A DNA stretch of 64,000 nt from Gallibacter intestinalis (lineage in GTDB: Bacteria; Bacillota; Clostridia; Peptostreptococcales; Anaerovoracaceae): positions 186,001 through 250,000 of the forward strand of contig NZ_JADCKA010000001.1 of assembly GCF_014982745.1 (NCBI RefSeq). The letters run 5' to 3'. Numbering within the stretch: position 1 is the stretch's first letter; every line of letters begins with the position of its first letter. A program made the translations under genes and the position numbers. Below, one piece after another: positions 61,462-64,000 of this stretch. The notes below the pieces were generated by a model. It made no database searches. It was given only the letters and a program-made list of their open reading frames with translations, and was not told the origin of the DNA.

Positions 61462-63414
61462 ATGGCAAAGAAAAAAAGCAACAGATCCGTTGCAACAGGA
61501 ACATTAAAAAAGCATAGAAAAGGTTTCGGCTTTGTAATTTTGCCGGAGGATTCTCCATATAGTGAGCTAGGAGATATATTTATTTCGCCGGGCAGCATGC
61601 ACGGAGCCATGGATGGAGACACCGTTGAAATCGATCTTATACCGGAATACCTTTGGGGTAATTCGCCGGAAGGAATCGTAACGAAAATCGTAAACAGAAA
61701 TCTGGCGGAGGTTGTTGGGACTTTTGAAAAGGGTAAAAAGTTCGGCTTTGTGGTGCCTGACGATAGAAAAATCCGAGACGATGTATTTATAAGGAAAAAG
61801 AATTTCGGTAAAGCTAAAAACGGAGATAAGGTAGTTGCCAAGATAATTAAATATCCTGAAGGAAAAGACAGTGCCGAAGGAAAGATAAGCGAGATAATAG
61901 CGAGAAAGGGCGAAAAAAATGCCGATGTTAAGGCTATTATAAGAGGCAGCGGAATAAATACAGTATTTCCTAAAAATGCAGCTGAGCAGGCGTCTAAAGC
62001 ACAAAAGGAAGGTATCACCGAAGATGAGATAAAGAAAAGAAGAGACTTAAGGGATGTTTTCACGGTTACCATTGACGGAGCTCACAGCAAGGACTTTGAC
62101 GATGCTGTTTCCGTTGAAAAGCTCAGCGACGGCTCATATAAGCTAGGTGTTCATATAGCCGATGTGGCTCACTATGTAAAAGAAAATTCTGCTCTCGATA
62201 AGGAAGCCTTTGAGAGAGGTAATAGCGTATATGTGCTAGATCAGGTTGTTCCTATGCTTCCGGAGGCTCTTTCCAACGGAATATGCTCTTTAAATCCTGA
62301 ACAGGACAGGCTTACGCTTACTTGCGAGATGATAGTTGACGAAAAGGGTAGAATAAAAGAACACGAAATCTATGAAAGTGTTATCCGTTCCCATAAAAGA
62401 CTTGTGTACGATGATGTTTCAGATATCATCGAAAGCGGTAACAGAACTGAAGAAAACGGATATCTGTTTGATATGGCCGAGCTTGCGGCAATTCTTCGCC
62501 AAAAGAGAGAGGCCAAAGGTAGCATAGACTTTGATATAGACGAAGCGGAAATATCCTTAGATGATAAGGGCAATGTGGCGGATATAAAGGTGGCAGAAAG
62601 AAGAGTTGCCAACAAGCTCATTGAGGAATTTATGCTGGCGGCAAACATGACAGTTGCAGAGCATTTTTTCTGGATGTCGGTTCCATTTGTATATAGAGTA
62701 CATGAAAGACCTTCCATCGAAAAAATGGAAGAGCTGAGGACCTTTTTAAGAAGCCTTGGGATTACATTGAAAGGAGATTTATCCCAGATAAGGCCTGATG
62801 CACTTAGTGCAGTGCTTAAGGAAATATCGGGAAAATCCTATGAAAATGTAGTAAATACCGTGATGCTGCGCTCCATGCAAAAGGCTACCTACGAAACGGA
62901 ATGTAGCGGACACTTTGGACTTGCCCTTAAATATTATTGTCATTTTACCTCGCCTATAAGAAGGTATCCGGATCTTATGATTCACAGGGTAATTAAGACA
63001 ATATTAAAGGGTAAGCTGGATGAAAAGGGAATTAAGATGTTTGCAGAAAAGTGCGCAGCAGCTGCAGAGCATTCTTCGGCAACTGAAAGAAAAGCCATAG
63101 AAATAGAAAGAGAAGCCGAAAGGCTTAAAATGGCTGAATATATGCTAGAACGCGTGGGCCTTGAGTACGACGGCATAATCAGCGGAGTTACCGGCTTTGG
63201 AATTTATGTGCAGCTTGATAACTGTGTTGAGGGAATGGTAAGATATGAGACCATGAGGGATGACTATTACGACTACGAGCCTGAAAAATACAGGGCTATA
63301 GGGGAAAGAACCCATAAGACCTACACCCTTGGCGACAGAGTCAGAATAAAGGTCGATAGCGTATATATCAGAGAAAGAGAAATAAATTTCATCATGAGGG
63401 ATATTGACAAATAA
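61462..63414 (+). CDS. rnr: Ribonuclease R
   Basis: A 3'-to-5' exoribonuclease of the RNB family, 650 residues. Cold-shock-type domains occupy about residues 15-170, and the RNB catalytic centre is in TIDGAHSKDFDDAVSVE with clustered Asp residues. A C-terminal S1 domain is present (from about residue 565). It degrades structured RNA and works in trans-translation quality control. Start at 61462 with GGAAGGAAAG upstream rather than the upstream TTG frame. Confidence 0.96.
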   Translation: MAKKKSNRSVATGTLKKHRKGFGFVILPEDSPYSELGDIFISPGSMHGAMDGDTVEIDLIPEYLWGNSPEGIVTKIVNRNLAEVVGTFEKGKKFGFVVPDDRKIRDDVFIRKKNFGKAKNGDKVVAKIIKYPEGKDSAEGKISEIIARKGEKNADVKAIIRGSGINTVFPKNAAEQASKAQKEGITEDEIKKRRDLRDVFTVTIDGAHSKDFDDAVSVEKLSDGSYKLGVHIADVAHYVKENSALDKEAFERGNSVYVLDQVVPMLPEALSNGICSLNPEQDRLTLTCEMIVDEKGRIKEHEIYESVIRSHKRLVYDDVSDIIESGNRTEENGYLFDMAELAAILRQKREAKGSIDFDIDEAEISLDDKGNVADIKVAERRVANKLIEEFMLAANMTVAEHFFWMSVPFVYRVHERPSIEKMEELRTFLRSLGITLKGDLSQIRPDALSAVLKEISGKSYENVVNTVMLRSMQKATYETECSGHFGLALKYYCHFTSPIRRYPDLMIHRVIKTILKGKLDEKGIKMFAEKCAAAAEHSSATERKAIEIEREAERLKMAEYMLERVGLEYDGIISGVTGFGIYVQLDNCVEGMVRYETMRDDYYDYEPEKYRAIGERTHKTYTLGDRVRIKVDSVYIREREINFIMRDIDK

Positions 63415-63496
63415 TCCGCATGAGATATAATGATGATATCAAAATGATATCATATATTAAATTGCGTACGCCTATAAGATTTAGGAGGATATTAAG

Positions 63497-64000
63497 ATGA
63501 ATGATGAAATAAGAAAGACCAACACAGGCTCTGGCGGTGAAGGAATTGTGGAAAGAGAGTTAAAGCCGATATCCGGCATGGGAATGCTGTTTTTATTGAT
63601 ACTGGGAGTTTTGGCATCCATTGCATTGGTTGCAGCGGGATTTGCAGTATTTGAAGGCGGACTAACTATTATAGCGGTAATAGTCGGAATCGTACTGTTT
63701 GTGGTATTTTTGGTGCTTATGGCAGGACTTAAAATTGTAAGACCTAATGAAGCTTTGGTACTCACATTGTTCGGTAAATACCACGGCACCATTAAAAAAG
63801 AAGGCTTCTTTTATGTAAATCCTTTTACAACAGCCTTTAATCCTGCAGCAAAGTCCTGGGCAGATGAGATTGCAGAGGAACTTGACAAAAGCAAGAAAAA
63901 GGATAAAACCGGAAAACACACAAGTACCGGTAAAGGAGTTTCTCTGAAAACCATGACACTCAACAATGCTCAGCAAAAGGTAAACGATGTAAACGGCAAT
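63497..64000 (+). CDS. SPFH/band-7 family membrane protein (5' part only)
   Basis: The gene runs off the window edge. The visible 168 residues contain a charged N terminus, two hydrophobic segments (about residues 29-45 and 54-73) and the start of a band-7 domain (LKIVRPNEALVLTLFGKY), then a basic low-complexity stretch near 130-145. Proteins like this form membrane scaffolds with stomatin/flotillin-type folds. AGGAGG precedes ATG 63497. Confidence 0.85.
   Translation, partial: MNDEIRKTNTGSGGEGIVERELKPISGMGMLFLLILGVLASIALVAAGFAVFEGGLTIIAVIVGIVLFVVFLVLMAGLKIVRPNEALVLTLFGKYHGTIKKEGFFYVNPFTTAFNPAAKSWADEIAEELDKSKKKDKTGKHTSTGKGVSLKTMTLNNAQQKVNDVNGN

Overview
The window is an ordinary Bacillota (class Clostridia) chromosome segment with moderately low GC and many AGA/ATA codons. 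Promoters are sigma-A-like, with TTGACA/TATAAT boxes spaced 17-18 bp, and most genes have strong AGGAGG-type ribosome binding sites. Supporting markers are a CarD-ispDF pair, a bifunctional IspDF, a SAM-I riboswitch before metK, a CsoR-copA locus, rpoN next to the glycolytic genes, and Gram-positive sortase-anchored surface proteins. Genus cannot be fixed from sequence reading alone.

Layout. 1-5,000: tail of a YbaB-like gene, recR, a convergent PHP phosphoesterase, cardiolipin synthase, a site-2-type protease and a lipoprotein. 5,000-9,800: two tandem ATPase-permease fusion ABC transporters behind a promoter covered by a perfect inverted repeat. 9,900-15,600: an EF-G-like GTPase, radA, and a convergent OmpR/histidine-kinase pair overlapping the radA 3' end. 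15,650-18,560: csoR and a copper ATPase carrying a C-terminal CopZ-like domain. 18,700-24,850: carD, ispDF, proS, a TRIC channel, split chromate transporter, NUDIX hydrolase and cyclophilin. 24,940-30,200: cysK, a beta-CASP hydrolase with a zinc ribbon, an acidic unknown protein, a GNAT and niaR. 30,290-40,240: a PTS-EIIC-like transporter (probable NiaR target), a large unknown membrane protein, the two-part ThrE exporter, an rluB-like synthase, a YdcF protein, a nucleobase permease, PhzF and AlaX. 40,240-45,000: an AT-rich spacer with DnaA-box-like sites, an unknown protein, tRNA-Ser(CGA), and SAM riboswitch-metK-lysC.

45,100-53,000 is the accessory island. It holds three paralogous LPXTG-type (SPKTG) surface proteins with near-identical 3' ends, a degraded IS30 remnant, an intact IS30-family element that splits one of the repeated spacers, a structured leader RNA before the first paralog, a G9 tract between the -35 and -10 boxes of the third paralog, and a 28-codon toxin-like ORF. 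The island separates the aspartate-pathway genes lysC and hom. 53,100-64,000 is core again: a SEC-C protein, hom, trmL, rpoN, gap-pgk-tpiA-eno, secG, rnr and the start of an SPFH/band-7 protein.

The most interesting signals are the candidate phase-variable poly-G promoter, the unassigned leader RNA, the NiaR-controlled PTS-like transporter, the CopA-CopZ fusion with an internal in-frame start, and the YtrA-like operator over the ABC transporter promoter.
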